Below, in pieces: positions 8,306 to 14,594 of a stretch of DNA of 14,594 nt; position 1 is the first letter of the stretch, and each line of letters starts with the position of its first letter. Origin of the DNA: CAYYKK01 sp964467935. GTDB taxonomy: Bacteria; Myxococcota_A; Polyangia; Polyangiales; Polyangiaceae. Position numbers and translations under genes: made by a program. Below the pieces are notes generated by a model. That model saw nothing but the letters and a program-made list of their open reading frames with translations. It ran no database searches and was not told the DNA's origin. The stretch lies in contig CAYYKK010000179.1 in NCBI GenBank assembly GCA_964467935.1, forward strand, positions 1 through 14,594, read 5' to 3'.

Positions 8306-9232
8306 ATGCGCCTCGCTCGTTTCGTCGCAGCCCTCCCGGTCGTGCTCACGCTCGCGTGCTCGTCCACGCAGCAGCTCGTCCCGGATCCGCCCTCGATGCC
8401 CCACGTCGACGATCCCCCCGCGGACGACGGCCCCGCGAAGGAGCCGGCTGGGCTCCCCGGCATCGACACGTCTCGGCTCACCGCGCGCGAGAAGGAGTCG
8501 TGGTGGAGGCTCGTCGGGACGCTCTATTCGCCGTGCCCCGACCAGGCCGTCTCGGTGTCGCAGTGCGTGACCGAGGCCCGGCCGTGCGCCGGCTGCGCGC
8601 CCATGGCGCAGTTCATCGCCGATCACCTGCAGCGCGGCGCGACGAGCGTCGACGCGGAGGCCGCGGCCGCCTTGCGCTTCGGCCCCGACGTGAAGACGGT
8701 CGACATCGCCGGCGCCCCCGCGATCGGCCCTGCGAACGCCACGATGACGATCGTCGCGTGGATCGATCTGCAGTGCCCGGCCTGCAAGCACGTGGAGCCG
8801 CTCCTCGTCGAGTTCCAGAAGAAGCACCCGAACGACGTGCGGCTCGTCCAGAAGCTCTACGTCCTGCCGAAGCACGCGCAGTACGGCGAGCCCGCCGCCA
8901 AGGCGGCCGTCGCGGCGCTCCGTCAGGGCAAGTACTGGCCGATGGAACAGTTCCTCTTCGACAACCAGGAGGCCATCGAGCACGCCGAGCTCACCGTCGA
9001 CGAGGCGGCGAAGAAGGTCGGGCTCGACATGACCCGCTACGCGGCCGACGCCGCGTCGAAGGAGACCGCGGACGCGATCGCGCGCGACATGAAGCAGGCC
9101 GACGAGGCGGGCCTCCGCGCGACCCCGTTCATCATGATCGACGGACGTCACTTCGATCAGGACTACTTCCGCTTCGACGAGCTCGAAGAGTGGCTCAAGA
9201 TCGAGCAGCAGCTGAAGGCGGCGAAGAAGTGA
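8306..9232 (+). CDS. DsbA-like thioredoxin-fold lipoprotein
   Basis: This is a 308-residue predicted lipoprotein. The signal peptide MRLARFVAALPVVLTLAC ends in the lipobox LTLAC (Cys18). A Pro/Asp-rich linker (about 22-52) follows. A Cys cluster at Cys77, Cys87 and CAGC at 94-97 recalls CcmH-like cytochrome c maturation segments. The thioredoxin/DsbA domain spans about 128-300, with CPAC at 157-160 after AWIDLQ and a cis-Pro loop RATPFIMIDG (Pro274). It probably catalyses thiol-disulfide exchange in the periplasm; whether it works as oxidase, reductase or isomerase is undetermined. An in-frame ATG at 8294 would add four residues. I prefer 8306 because it gives a standard signal peptide, but the nearby AGG (8291-8293) does not decide between them. 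The 105-bp divergent gap upstream must hold its promoter, and no clear boxes are visible. The 3' end converges on the next gene with 25 bp between. Confidence 0.9.
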   Translation: MRLARFVAALPVVLTLACSSTQQLVPDPPSMPHVDDPPADDGPAKEPAGLPGIDTSRLTAREKESWWRLVGTLYSPCPDQAVSVSQCVTEARPCAGCAPMAQFIADHLQRGATSVDAEAAAALRFGPDVKTVDIAGAPAIGPANATMTIVAWIDLQCPACKHVEPLLVEFQKKHPNDVRLVQKLYVLPKHAQYGEPAAKAAVAALRQGKYWPMEQFLFDNQEAIEHAELTVDEAAKKVGLDMTRYAADAASKETADAIARDMKQADEAGLRATPFIMIDGRHFDQDYFRFDELEEWLKIEQQLKAAKK

Positions 9233-9257
9233 CGGCCGCGTCGGTCCGTCGACGGGT

Positions 9258-10532
9258 TCAACGCGCCGCGCGCTCGCCGAGCAGATCGCGCGCGTCGAGC
9301 CCGACGATCTCGTAGCCCTTCGAGCCCTCCGGCTTGCGCATCACGACGAGCCAGTCCCCGAGCCAACGCCCCGAGTCGAACCCGAAGAACCAGCCCTCCG
9401 ACTCGGGGACGACGGCGCTCTTGTCGTTCACGAGATCGACCAACGCGAGCGCGCCCTTCTGCATCGGAAGGGCGAGGAGCCCCGCCCCGTTGAGCATGCC
9501 TCCGCCGATCGCGCGATCGACCGAGTGCTGCTGGAGCATCGTGCCGTCCTCGAGCAGCACCCACGTGAAGTCCACGTGCTGCTGTCCGGGGACGCCGCGC
9601 ACGCCCGAGATGACGCCGGTTCGCCCCTCCGGATCCTCGGTGAACGAGACGTCGTCGAGGCCCGCCACGCACTGGAGCGACGTCGGGCTCCCCGCGGCGC
9701 CGACCGACGCCTTGAACAAGCATCGCGTTCCACTCCTGCTGCCGTTGCCGACCACGTAGAGCGCGTCGCCCGACTTCGAGAACACCGGCGGCGTCGATCC
9801 CGAGATGCCACCGACCCGGTGCGGCTTCTGCCCGAGCTGCGCGAGGAAGAGGCCGTAGTCGCACGGGCTCGACGTGCACCCGCGGAACGCGAAGTGCGCA
9901 CCGTCGGGCGAGAAGACCGGCGAGTAGCTCGCGCGCAGCCCCTCGTCGACGCGCTTCGGGTTGCGCCCGTCGCGATCGACGGCCATGAGCCAGTCTCCGT
10001 CTCGCCCGTCGGCCGGCGGCGCGCCGAACAGGATGGCCGAGCGATCCGCGGTCACCGCGAACGTCGGCGTCGGGAGCGCGGGTCGCATGTGCCAGGGACC
10101 GAGCGACGCCATCAGCTTCGCGAAGCGCGCGACGGATCCCTCTTGGCCGCTCGAGAGCGGAAATCCCCGCCCGAGCAGCGCGCTCCGCGTGACGTCGTCG
10201 GTGACGTCCCAGCGATCGGTGCGCACGCCGTGCTCGAGATCGACGAGGTCGATCGCGAGCCGCTTCGGGCTCTCCGACTCCAGCCGCACCGCGGCCTTCG
10301 GTCCGTTCGCGTCGATCCCGAGCAGCGTGACGCCACCGAACCAGTCGTCGCGGTAGAGCACCTTGACGCGCTGGCCTCGAGGCGGCGCGGCGCTCGGCGG
10401 CGCGGGCGCGGGCAGCATCGGCGGGGGTGGCGCAGCGGCGATCGGCGCGTCCGCCTCGGGCGGCGGACAGCCACCGAGCGCGAGGGCGAGGGCGGCGAGG
10501 CACGCGCGTAGGGGGGCTTTCGTCCTGTGCAC
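9258..10532 (-). CDS. Beta-propeller (PD40/WD40-like) lipoprotein
   Basis: This is a 424-residue protein starting at GTG 10532. The signal peptide ends in the lipobox LALGGC (Cys22), followed by a Pro/Ala-rich linker (about 23-52). The mature part consists of repeated beta segments with PD40/TolB-like signatures: YSPVFSPDGAHFAFRG at 203-218 and PPVFSKSGDALYVVGN at 248-263, plus weaker copies. Cys219 and Cys224 (CTSSPC) could form a disulfide. The overall fold is most likely a six- or seven-bladed propeller displayed in the periplasm or on the outer membrane. No enzyme motif is visible. A weak Shine-Dalgarno (GAGGA about 10 bases upstream) supports the GTG start. It is divergent from the thioesterase gene across 94 bp and convergent with the DsbA-like gene. 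Its propeller is a remote relative, at most, of the two membrane-anchored propeller proteins further left. Confidence 0.85.
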   Translation of the reverse strand: MHRTKAPLRACLAALALALGGCPPPEADAPIAAAPPPPMLPAPAPPSAAPPRGQRVKVLYRDDWFGGVTLLGIDANGPKAAVRLESESPKRLAIDLVDLEHGVRTDRWDVTDDVTRSALLGRGFPLSSGQEGSVARFAKLMASLGPWHMRPALPTPTFAVTADRSAILFGAPPADGRDGDWLMAVDRDGRNPKRVDEGLRASYSPVFSPDGAHFAFRGCTSSPCDYGLFLAQLGQKPHRVGGISGSTPPVFSKSGDALYVVGNGSRSGTRCLFKASVGAAGSPTSLQCVAGLDDVSFTEDPEGRTGVISGVRGVPGQQHVDFTWVLLEDGTMLQQHSVDRAIGGGMLNGAGLLALPMQKGALALVDLVNDKSAVVPESEGWFFGFDSGRWLGDWLVVMRKPEGSKGYEIVGLDARDLLGERAAR

Positions 10533-10626
10533 GCTCGGAGATCCTCATCGTGGTGGGGACCCATGGCACGCGTCAAGGCTTCGCTCGGCTTGCTTCCCCC
10601 GGCGCGCTCTGGGAAGAGTCGGCGTC

Positions 10627-11109
10627 GTGACGAAGCCCCCGCCGAAGAGCCCCTCCGACAGCCTGACGACCATGACCGAGTACGTGCTGCCGACCCACGC
10701 GAACGCGCTCGGGAACGTCTTCGGCGGGCAGGTCATGGCGTGGATGGACCTCTGCGCCGCGATTTGTGCACAACGGCATACGGGAAACATCTGCATCACA
10801 GCTGGAATCGACGATCTCTCGTTCGAGCAGCCCATCAAGGTCGGGCAGGTCGTCCGCCTCTCGGCGCGCGTGACGGCGGCCTTCCGCACGTCGGTCGAGA
10901 TCGAGGTGGACGTGCGCGGCGAGGACGCGATGACCGGCGCGACGTGGCCGTGCGTCTCCGCGTACCTCACGTTCGTCGGGGTCGACGCGTCGCTCAAGCC
11001 GACCGAGGTGCCTCCTCTCCTGCTCGCGACCGAAGACGAGCGAGCGCGCGCCGAGGACGCCGCGGCCCGGCGGGCGCAGCGGCTGTCCCATCGCAAGCGG
11101 AGCGCGTGA
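10627..11109 (+). CDS. Hotdog-fold acyl-CoA thioesterase (YciA/ACOT type)
   Basis: This is a 160-residue cytoplasmic enzyme expected to hydrolyse acyl-CoA to free fatty acid and CoA. The hallmark segment THANALGNVFGGQVMAWMDL (24-42) contains Asn26 and Asp41, the positions usually catalytic in this family, in the expected loop and central helix of the hotdog fold. The later strands (VVRLSARVTAAFRTSVEIEV) complete the fold. The last ~30 residues are charged and helical (EDERARAEDAAARRAQRLS), a common tail in this family. The start is taken as GTG 10627, preceded by GGAAGAG at a normal distance. The ATG at 10672 would cut into the N-terminal strand, and the frame upstream of 10627 reads through the divergent gene's signal region. 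Codons 46-61 are strikingly AT-rich at third positions (see findings). Acyl chain preference cannot be read from sequence. Confidence 0.93.
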   Translation: MTKPPPKSPSDSLTTMTEYVLPTHANALGNVFGGQVMAWMDLCAAICAQRHTGNICITAGIDDLSFEQPIKVGQVVRLSARVTAAFRTSVEIEVDVRGEDAMTGATWPCVSAYLTFVGVDASLKPTEVPPLLLATEDERARAEDAAARRAQRLSHRKRSA

Positions 11110-11164
11110 TCCCGATCCGCGCGGCGGGGGATGCGCCGGGCGCCGAGTTGTGCCACGACCCGAC

Positions 11165-11170
11165 GGAGGT
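11165..11170 (+). promoter_or_regulatory. Shine-Dalgarno for the FGE-like lipoprotein gene
   Basis: GGAGGT six bases before the ATG at 11177. This near-ideal site selects that ATG over the in-frame ATG at 11150. Confidence 0.75.
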
Positions 11171-11176
11171 CTTCGC

Positions 11177-12235
11177 ATGCGTTCGGTCTCTCCGCTTCGG
11201 ATCGCCTCGTCACGCTTCCTCCTCTCGCTCGCGCTCACGTCGTCCGTCTCGCTCGCGTGCGGCGTCGAGGACACCGGGCGACGCGCGGCCGGTGGCGCAG
11301 GCGGCGCGGACGCCGCTTCGGGTGGAGGCGGCGCGACCGGCGCGTCGCAAGGAGGCGCGGGCGCGGCCGGCGGCGCCGGTGGCATGGTCAACATGGGCGG
11401 AGGCTTGCCCATGGGACCGCCCTGCGACGTGAACGGCGTCGCGGGTGCGTGCCTCGACGTCGCCGATTGCAACGGTAGCTACGTCTCCGTCCCGAACCAC
11501 TGCGCGGGACCCGCGAACATCCAGTGTTGCGTGCCGATCGACGGCATCCCGTGCGATCCGTCGCTCGCGCCGCTGCCGAACGAGGGGCTCGTCGAGGCGC
11601 CCGGCACCGGCGGTTGTCCGTCGGGGATGCTGCGCGTCGACACGTTCTGCATCGATCGCTACGAGGCCTCCCTCGTCTACGCGGCCGACGGCGGCAGCTT
11701 CTCGCCCTACCACAACCCGGGCATGAGCGACGTGCGCGCGGTCTCGATCGCGGGCGCCGTCCCGCAGGGGTACATCGACGGCGAGCAAGCCGCGGCCGCG
11801 TGCGCCGCCAGCGGCAAGCGCCTCTGCACCGACACCGAGTGGCAGCGCGCCTGCCGCGGTCCGAGCGGCTTCGTCTATCCCTACGGCAACGTCGACATGC
11901 TCGGCGTCTGCAACGATCACCGCGACGTCCACCCCGCCGTCGAGCTCTACGGCACGACCGACGCGTGGATCTACTCGCACCTCGACAACGCGTGTCTGAA
12001 CCAGCTGCCCGACTCGCTCGACACCACCGGCGCGCGCGCCGGCTGCGTCACCGCCGAGGGCGCCTACGACATGATGGGCAACCTCCACGAGTGGACGGCC
12101 GATCCCGCGGGCACGTTCCGCGGCGGTTACTACGTCGACACGAAGCTCAACGGACCGGGATGTCTCTACGTGACGACCGCCCACGACACGCTGCACTGGG
12201 ACTACTCGACCGGCTTCCGCTGCTGTGCCGATTGA
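11177..12235 (+). CDS. FGE-sulfatase/SUMF1-fold lipoprotein
   Basis: This is a 352-residue predicted lipoprotein. The lipobox SVSLAC places lipidation at Cys28. A Gly/Ala-rich low-complexity linker covers about 39-78, and a Cys-rich segment about 83-126 includes CDVNGVAGAC and IQCC. The FGE-sulfatase domain starts near 147 (CPSGMLRVDTFCIDRYEAS). Its signatures are GKRLCTDTEWQRACRG (213-228), YDMMGNLHEWTAD (297-309) and the terminal GFRCC (346-350). Genuine formylglycine-generating enzymes have two copper-binding cysteines shortly before the C-terminal GFRC. Here that stretch reads GCLYVTTAHDTLHWDYSTG, with a single Cys, so catalytic FGE activity is doubtful. A binding or structural role at the cell surface is more likely. 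The gene starts 67 bp after the thioesterase gene. Its stop codon sits inside the first unit of the tandem repeat that follows. Confidence 0.9.
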   Translation: MRSVSPLRIASSRFLLSLALTSSVSLACGVEDTGRRAAGGAGGADAASGGGGATGASQGGAGAAGGAGGMVNMGGGLPMGPPCDVNGVAGACLDVADCNGSYVSVPNHCAGPANIQCCVPIDGIPCDPSLAPLPNEGLVEAPGTGGCPSGMLRVDTFCIDRYEASLVYAADGGSFSPYHNPGMSDVRAVSIAGAVPQGYIDGEQAAAACAASGKRLCTDTEWQRACRGPSGFVYPYGNVDMLGVCNDHRDVHPAVELYGTTDAWIYSHLDNACLNQLPDSLDTTGARAGCVTAEGAYDMMGNLHEWTADPAGTFRGGYYVDTKLNGPGCLYVTTAHDTLHWDYSTGFRCCAD

Positions 12236-12286
12236 AATGGCCGATTGAGATGGCCGATTGAGATGGCCGATTGAGATGGTCGATGG
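12227..12286 (+). repeat. 13-bp tandem repeat, four units plus a degenerate fifth
   Basis: The unit GCCGATTGARATG occurs head to tail at 12227-12239, 12240-12252, 12253-12265 and 12266-12278, followed by a decayed copy beginning GTCGATGG. The first unit has A where the other three have G. That first unit contains the last two codons and stop (GCC GAT TGA) of the FGE-like gene, so the array looks like slippage duplication of the gene end. Read one step out of phase, each junction spells ATG GCC GAT TGA. No function is known. Confidence 0.95.
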
Positions 12287-12349
12287 AAGGGGTCGAGGGA
12301 CGCGGCCGAGCGCAATGCCCGACGGAGGGCAGGCCGATCGAGCGCGTCG

Positions 12350-12367
12350 ACTGAAGCTCTCTTCAGT
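12350..12367. promoter_or_regulatory. Perfect inverted repeat 1 (7-bp arms, 4-bp spacer)
   Basis: ACTGAAG and its complement CTTCAGT are separated by CTCT, about 60 bp upstream of the GTG at 12428. It could be an operator for a dimeric regulator or an RNA hairpin. It is not followed by a real T-tract (only TTTA), so a rho-independent terminator of the FGE-like gene is less likely. Confidence 0.55.
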
Positions 12368-12369
12368 TT

Positions 12370-12387
12370 ACCGGACCAGTGTCCGGT
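12370..12387. promoter_or_regulatory. Perfect inverted repeat 2 (7-bp arms, 4-bp spacer)
   Basis: ACCGGAC and GTCCGGT flank CAGT, starting two bases after inverted repeat 1 and ending 40 bp before the GTG at 12428. The near-palindrome has the size and symmetry typical of TetR-family operators, which is a resemblance only. No regulator gene is present in the window. Confidence 0.55.
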
Positions 12388-12427
12388 TCTCCGCCCCGCG
12401 CGGGCCGAGCCGTGATATCGGTCGAGC

Positions 12428-14458
12428 GTGGCACGCCGTCTCTTCGCTTTGGGAATCGTCGCACTCCTCCCCGCGCTCGCGTTGAGCTGCTCGTCGCAGA
12501 AGCCGGCTGGCACCGGCGGTCAGGGCGGCGGGCTCGCGCCCATCTGTCACGCGGGCGGGAGCCATTGGACGCCGGGAGCTCGAGCCTTCCGCGACGCGAC
12601 GAGCGATTGGGGGCTCGACGTGCTGGGCGCCCAGGGCGTCCGTCTGAACGCCGTCGACTTCGACGGGGACGGCTGGCCCGATCTCGTCGTGCGCCTCGGC
12701 GGCAACGTCGGCGACGACTTCCCGCCGCTCATGCCCTGCGCGAAGGACGCCGACTGCGGCGCGACGGCGCCCGCGGGCTCCTGCTTCCTGCCCGCGGGGA
12801 CGTGCGGCAGGCAGCGCACGTGGCTCCTGCGCAACACGCACGACCATCACTTCGAGGACGTCACGCAGAGGTCGGGCATCCGCGCCATGCGCAGCGGCGA
12901 CACCGCGCACGGTCGACCTGGCGAGGTGTTCGCGTTCGGCGACTTCAACAACGACGGGTTCCTCGACGTGTACACGGGCTTCGCGCCCGATCCGACGAAG
13001 CCGACGACCGAGACGAGCGAGATCCTCGTCAACAACGGCGACGGCACGTTCGCGCTCGGCCCGTCCGACAGCCCGCTCCGCGTCGGCAAGCTCGACTCGC
13101 CCGCGGGAGCGAGCTTCGTCGACTTCGACCGCGACGGCCTGCTCGATCTGTGGGTCGTCCAGAACACGAACAACGGATCGCCGCGCCAGGACCGCCTCTA
13201 CAAAGGCGACGGCCAGGGCGGCTTCACCGACGTCACGCAGTCCCTCGGGCTCACGACGCTGCCTTGGTCGACCTCGCTCGAGAACCTCGACAAGGCGCTC
13301 GGCCACTCGAACGGCTGGGCCGCGAACGCGTGCGATCTCGACGGCGACGGCAACCCCGAGCTCTTGGCCTCGTCCTACGGACGCGCGCCCAACCTCCTCT
13401 GGAAGTCGGCTGGCCCGGACGGTGGGTTCGCGTTCACGAACGACAGCATCGCCTCCGGCTACGCCTTCGATCAGAACCAGGACTGGCACGACAACGAGTC
13501 GGCGCGCTGCTGGTGCAAGCTCCACCCGACCGACATGGGTTGCCCCGGCGTGCCCCCGCCGCAGCACATCATATGCAACACGGATGCAGATGCATTTCGA
13601 TGGAGCAACGCGACCGACCAGCACCCCTTCCGCCTCGGCGGCAACAGCGGCGCCACCAACTGCGCCGACGTCGACAACGACGGCGACATGGATCTCGTCA
13701 CGAGCGAGATCGTCCACTGGGACGTCGGCAAGAGCTCCGACGCGGCCGAGCTCTTGTTGAATCGGGGCGACGGCACGTTCGATCGCCCCGGCAACGACGC
13801 GACGGGCCTCGCGCGCCAGCACCCCGTCCAGTTCGACGAAGGCATCATGACTGGCTCGGTCTTCGACTTCGACAACGACGGCTGGGACGACATCTACTTC
13901 GGCAACAGCGACTACCCCTACGCGCACGGGCTGCTCTTCCACCAGGACTCGCCGGGCCACTTCGAGGCCGTCCCGATCGATCAGGGGATCGACCATCACC
14001 GCAGCCACGGGAGCGTCGTCGCCGACTTCGACCGCGACGGCGATCTCGACATCGTCGTCGGCCACTCGTTCGCCCGCTGCGGGTTGGACAAGAACGACGA
14101 CTCGGAGTGCTACGCGACCCAGCAGGTGCGGTTCTTCGAGAACGTCATCGGCGACAAGGGCAACTTCATCCAGCTCACCCTCACGGGCGGGCCCAACACC
14201 AACCGAGCGGCGATCGGCGCGCGCGTCACCGTGAAGGCCGGCGCCATCACGATGACCCAAGACGTCGGCGGCGGGCACGGCCACTACGGCAACCAGGACG
14301 ATCTGACCCTGCATTTCGGCCTCGCCGACGCGTGCGAGGCCGAGGTCACGATCCGCTGGCCGGACGCCGACCTCACGACGCAGTCGTTCAAGGTGCCCGC
14401 CGGCTACCGCTTCACCGTCACCGAGGGCGAGGCGCCGAAGGCCGTCACGACCCCGTAG
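12428..14458 (+). CDS. FG-GAP/VCBS-repeat lipoprotein with UnbV/ASPIC domain
   Basis: This is a 676-residue predicted lipoprotein (lipobox LALSC, Cys21) with a short Gly-rich linker. Seven FG-GAP/VCBS calcium-loop signatures are visible: DFDGDGWPD (78-86), DFNNDGFLD (172-180), DFDRDGLLD (232-240), DLDGDGNPE (303-311), DVDNDGDMD (414-422), DFDNDGWDD (480-488) and DFDRDGDLD (533-541). Together they suggest a seven-bladed, Ca2+-binding integrin-like propeller. A Cys-containing insertion (about 361-383, with CWC, GC and IIC) interrupts the fourth and fifth repeats. Residues about 578-665 match the UnbV/ASPIC domain (NRAAIGARVTVKAG, LTLHFGLADA, VTIRWPD). Such proteins are secreted or surface-attached. 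Adhesion or ligand binding is inferred, not shown. The start is GTG 12428, giving a clean signal peptide. Its Shine-Dalgarno is weak, and a GATATC element lies just upstream. Confidence 0.92.
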   Translation: MARRLFALGIVALLPALALSCSSQKPAGTGGQGGGLAPICHAGGSHWTPGARAFRDATSDWGLDVLGAQGVRLNAVDFDGDGWPDLVVRLGGNVGDDFPPLMPCAKDADCGATAPAGSCFLPAGTCGRQRTWLLRNTHDHHFEDVTQRSGIRAMRSGDTAHGRPGEVFAFGDFNNDGFLDVYTGFAPDPTKPTTETSEILVNNGDGTFALGPSDSPLRVGKLDSPAGASFVDFDRDGLLDLWVVQNTNNGSPRQDRLYKGDGQGGFTDVTQSLGLTTLPWSTSLENLDKALGHSNGWAANACDLDGDGNPELLASSYGRAPNLLWKSAGPDGGFAFTNDSIASGYAFDQNQDWHDNESARCWCKLHPTDMGCPGVPPPQHIICNTDADAFRWSNATDQHPFRLGGNSGATNCADVDNDGDMDLVTSEIVHWDVGKSSDAAELLLNRGDGTFDRPGNDATGLARQHPVQFDEGIMTGSVFDFDNDGWDDIYFGNSDYPYAHGLLFHQDSPGHFEAVPIDQGIDHHRSHGSVVADFDRDGDLDIVVGHSFARCGLDKNDDSECYATQQVRFFENVIGDKGNFIQLTLTGGPNTNRAAIGARVTVKAGAITMTQDVGGGHGHYGNQDDLTLHFGLADACEAEVTIRWPDADLTTQSFKVPAGYRFTVTEGEAPKAVTTP

Positions 14459-14473
14459 CGGCGATCGCCCGCG

Positions 14474-14594
14474 TCACAGCGGCTCGAGGTGCGCCTCGAC
14501 CGTGCCGACGCGCGCGTTGCCCGCCGCGATGGTCGCCTTGCCCGTGCCGCGGACGACCCACGAGACCTTCCGCCGCGGCTGCTCCATCATCGAC
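14474..14594 (-). CDS. Unidentified protein, C-terminal 39 residues only
   Basis: The open minus-strand frame enters from the right edge and ends at TGA 14476-14474, giving a tail that includes EQPRRKVSWVVRGTGKAT and ends VGTVEAHLEPL. It alternates hydrophobic and polar residues like the edge strands of a beta-sandwich, as in the C-terminal domains of many secreted myxobacterial enzymes. The fragment is too short to name a family. Codon use (G/C third positions) is consistent with a real gene. It converges on the FG-GAP lipoprotein gene with 15 bp between, which contains the 10-bp palindrome GGCGATCGCC and no terminator-like stem with a T-tract. Confidence 0.6.
   Translation of the reverse strand, partial: SMMEQPRRKVSWVVRGTGKATIAAGNARVGTVEAHLEPL

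Noticed and set aside
8197..8481. 94-residue minus-strand frame upstream of the GYF_2 gene
   Set aside because: It is antisense to the signal peptide and linker of the DsbA-like lipoprotein and has no motif.
9246..9255. Palindrome CCGTCGACGG between the convergent DsbA-like and propeller genes
   Set aside because: It has no loop or T-tract, so I cannot support a terminator call.
12258..12485. 75-residue plus-strand frame starting in the tandem repeat
   Set aside because: It overlaps the start of the FG-GAP gene in another frame, has no Shine-Dalgarno, and its composition is typical of chance.
12368..14314. 648-residue minus-strand open frame
   Set aside because: It is the Val/Glu/Arg-rich antisense shadow of the FG-GAP gene, whose calcium loops are unmistakable on the plus strand.
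14460..14469. Palindrome GGCGATCGCC between convergent genes as a terminator
   Set aside because: It has no loop and no T-tract. Short GC palindromes are common at this composition.

Overview
The window is chromosomal DNA from a very GC-rich bacterium with almost exclusively G/C third codon positions. It most likely belongs to the Myxococcota (Polyangia-type myxobacteria). This is inferred from the protein style, not from any phylogenetic marker: many lipoproteins with Gly- or Pro-rich linkers after the lipobox Cys, Cys-rich spacers, GYF_2 and zinc-ribbon fusions to beta-propellers, and an FGE-like lipoprotein beside an FG-GAP/UnbV lipoprotein. There is no rRNA, tRNA, CRISPR array, integrase or transposase. 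Twelve genes are supported, two of them cut by the window edges.

Region 1-8200 (minus strand) is a compact run of six genes read right to left. First come two membrane-anchored, zinc-ribbon-containing beta-propeller proteins (6281-8200 and 4911-6284), joined by a 4-bp GTGA stop/start overlap. After a 90-bp gap comes orn, the DEDD oligoribonuclease (4260-4820). Five bases later is a GH5 endoglycosylceramidase-like lipoprotein (2716-4254). A second GTGA overlap leads to a membrane protein with TPR-like helical repeats (734-2719), and an 8-bp overlap leads to a related protein that runs off the left edge (1-741). The two repeat proteins contain three diverged copies of one module: two membrane helices followed by a helical-repeat domain.

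Region 8201-11109 holds two genes that point towards each other, then a gene divergent from the second. A DsbA-like thioredoxin-fold lipoprotein (8306-9232, plus) converges with a PD40/WD40-like beta-propeller lipoprotein (9258-10532, minus). That gene is divergent from a small hotdog-fold acyl-CoA thioesterase (10627-11109, plus).

Region 11110-14594 carries two predicted surface or periplasmic lipoproteins in the same direction: an FGE-sulfatase/SUMF1-fold protein (11177-12235) and a large FG-GAP/VCBS-repeat protein with a C-terminal UnbV/ASPIC domain (12428-14458). The 192-bp gap between them is the most structured non-coding DNA here. It has a 13-bp tandem repeat that begins inside the last codons of the first gene, then two adjacent perfect inverted repeats just ahead of the second gene. 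The right edge holds the 3' end of a convergent minus-strand gene that I cannot identify.

Overall the window looks like an envelope-oriented part of a myxobacterial genome. At least five predicted lipoproteins and four membrane-anchored proteins surround two housekeeping enzymes (Orn and the thioesterase). I do not see a complete defence, secretion or biosynthetic system. The best candidates for something undescribed are the zinc-ribbon/propeller pair, the triplicated TM-TPR module, and the repeat/palindrome region.
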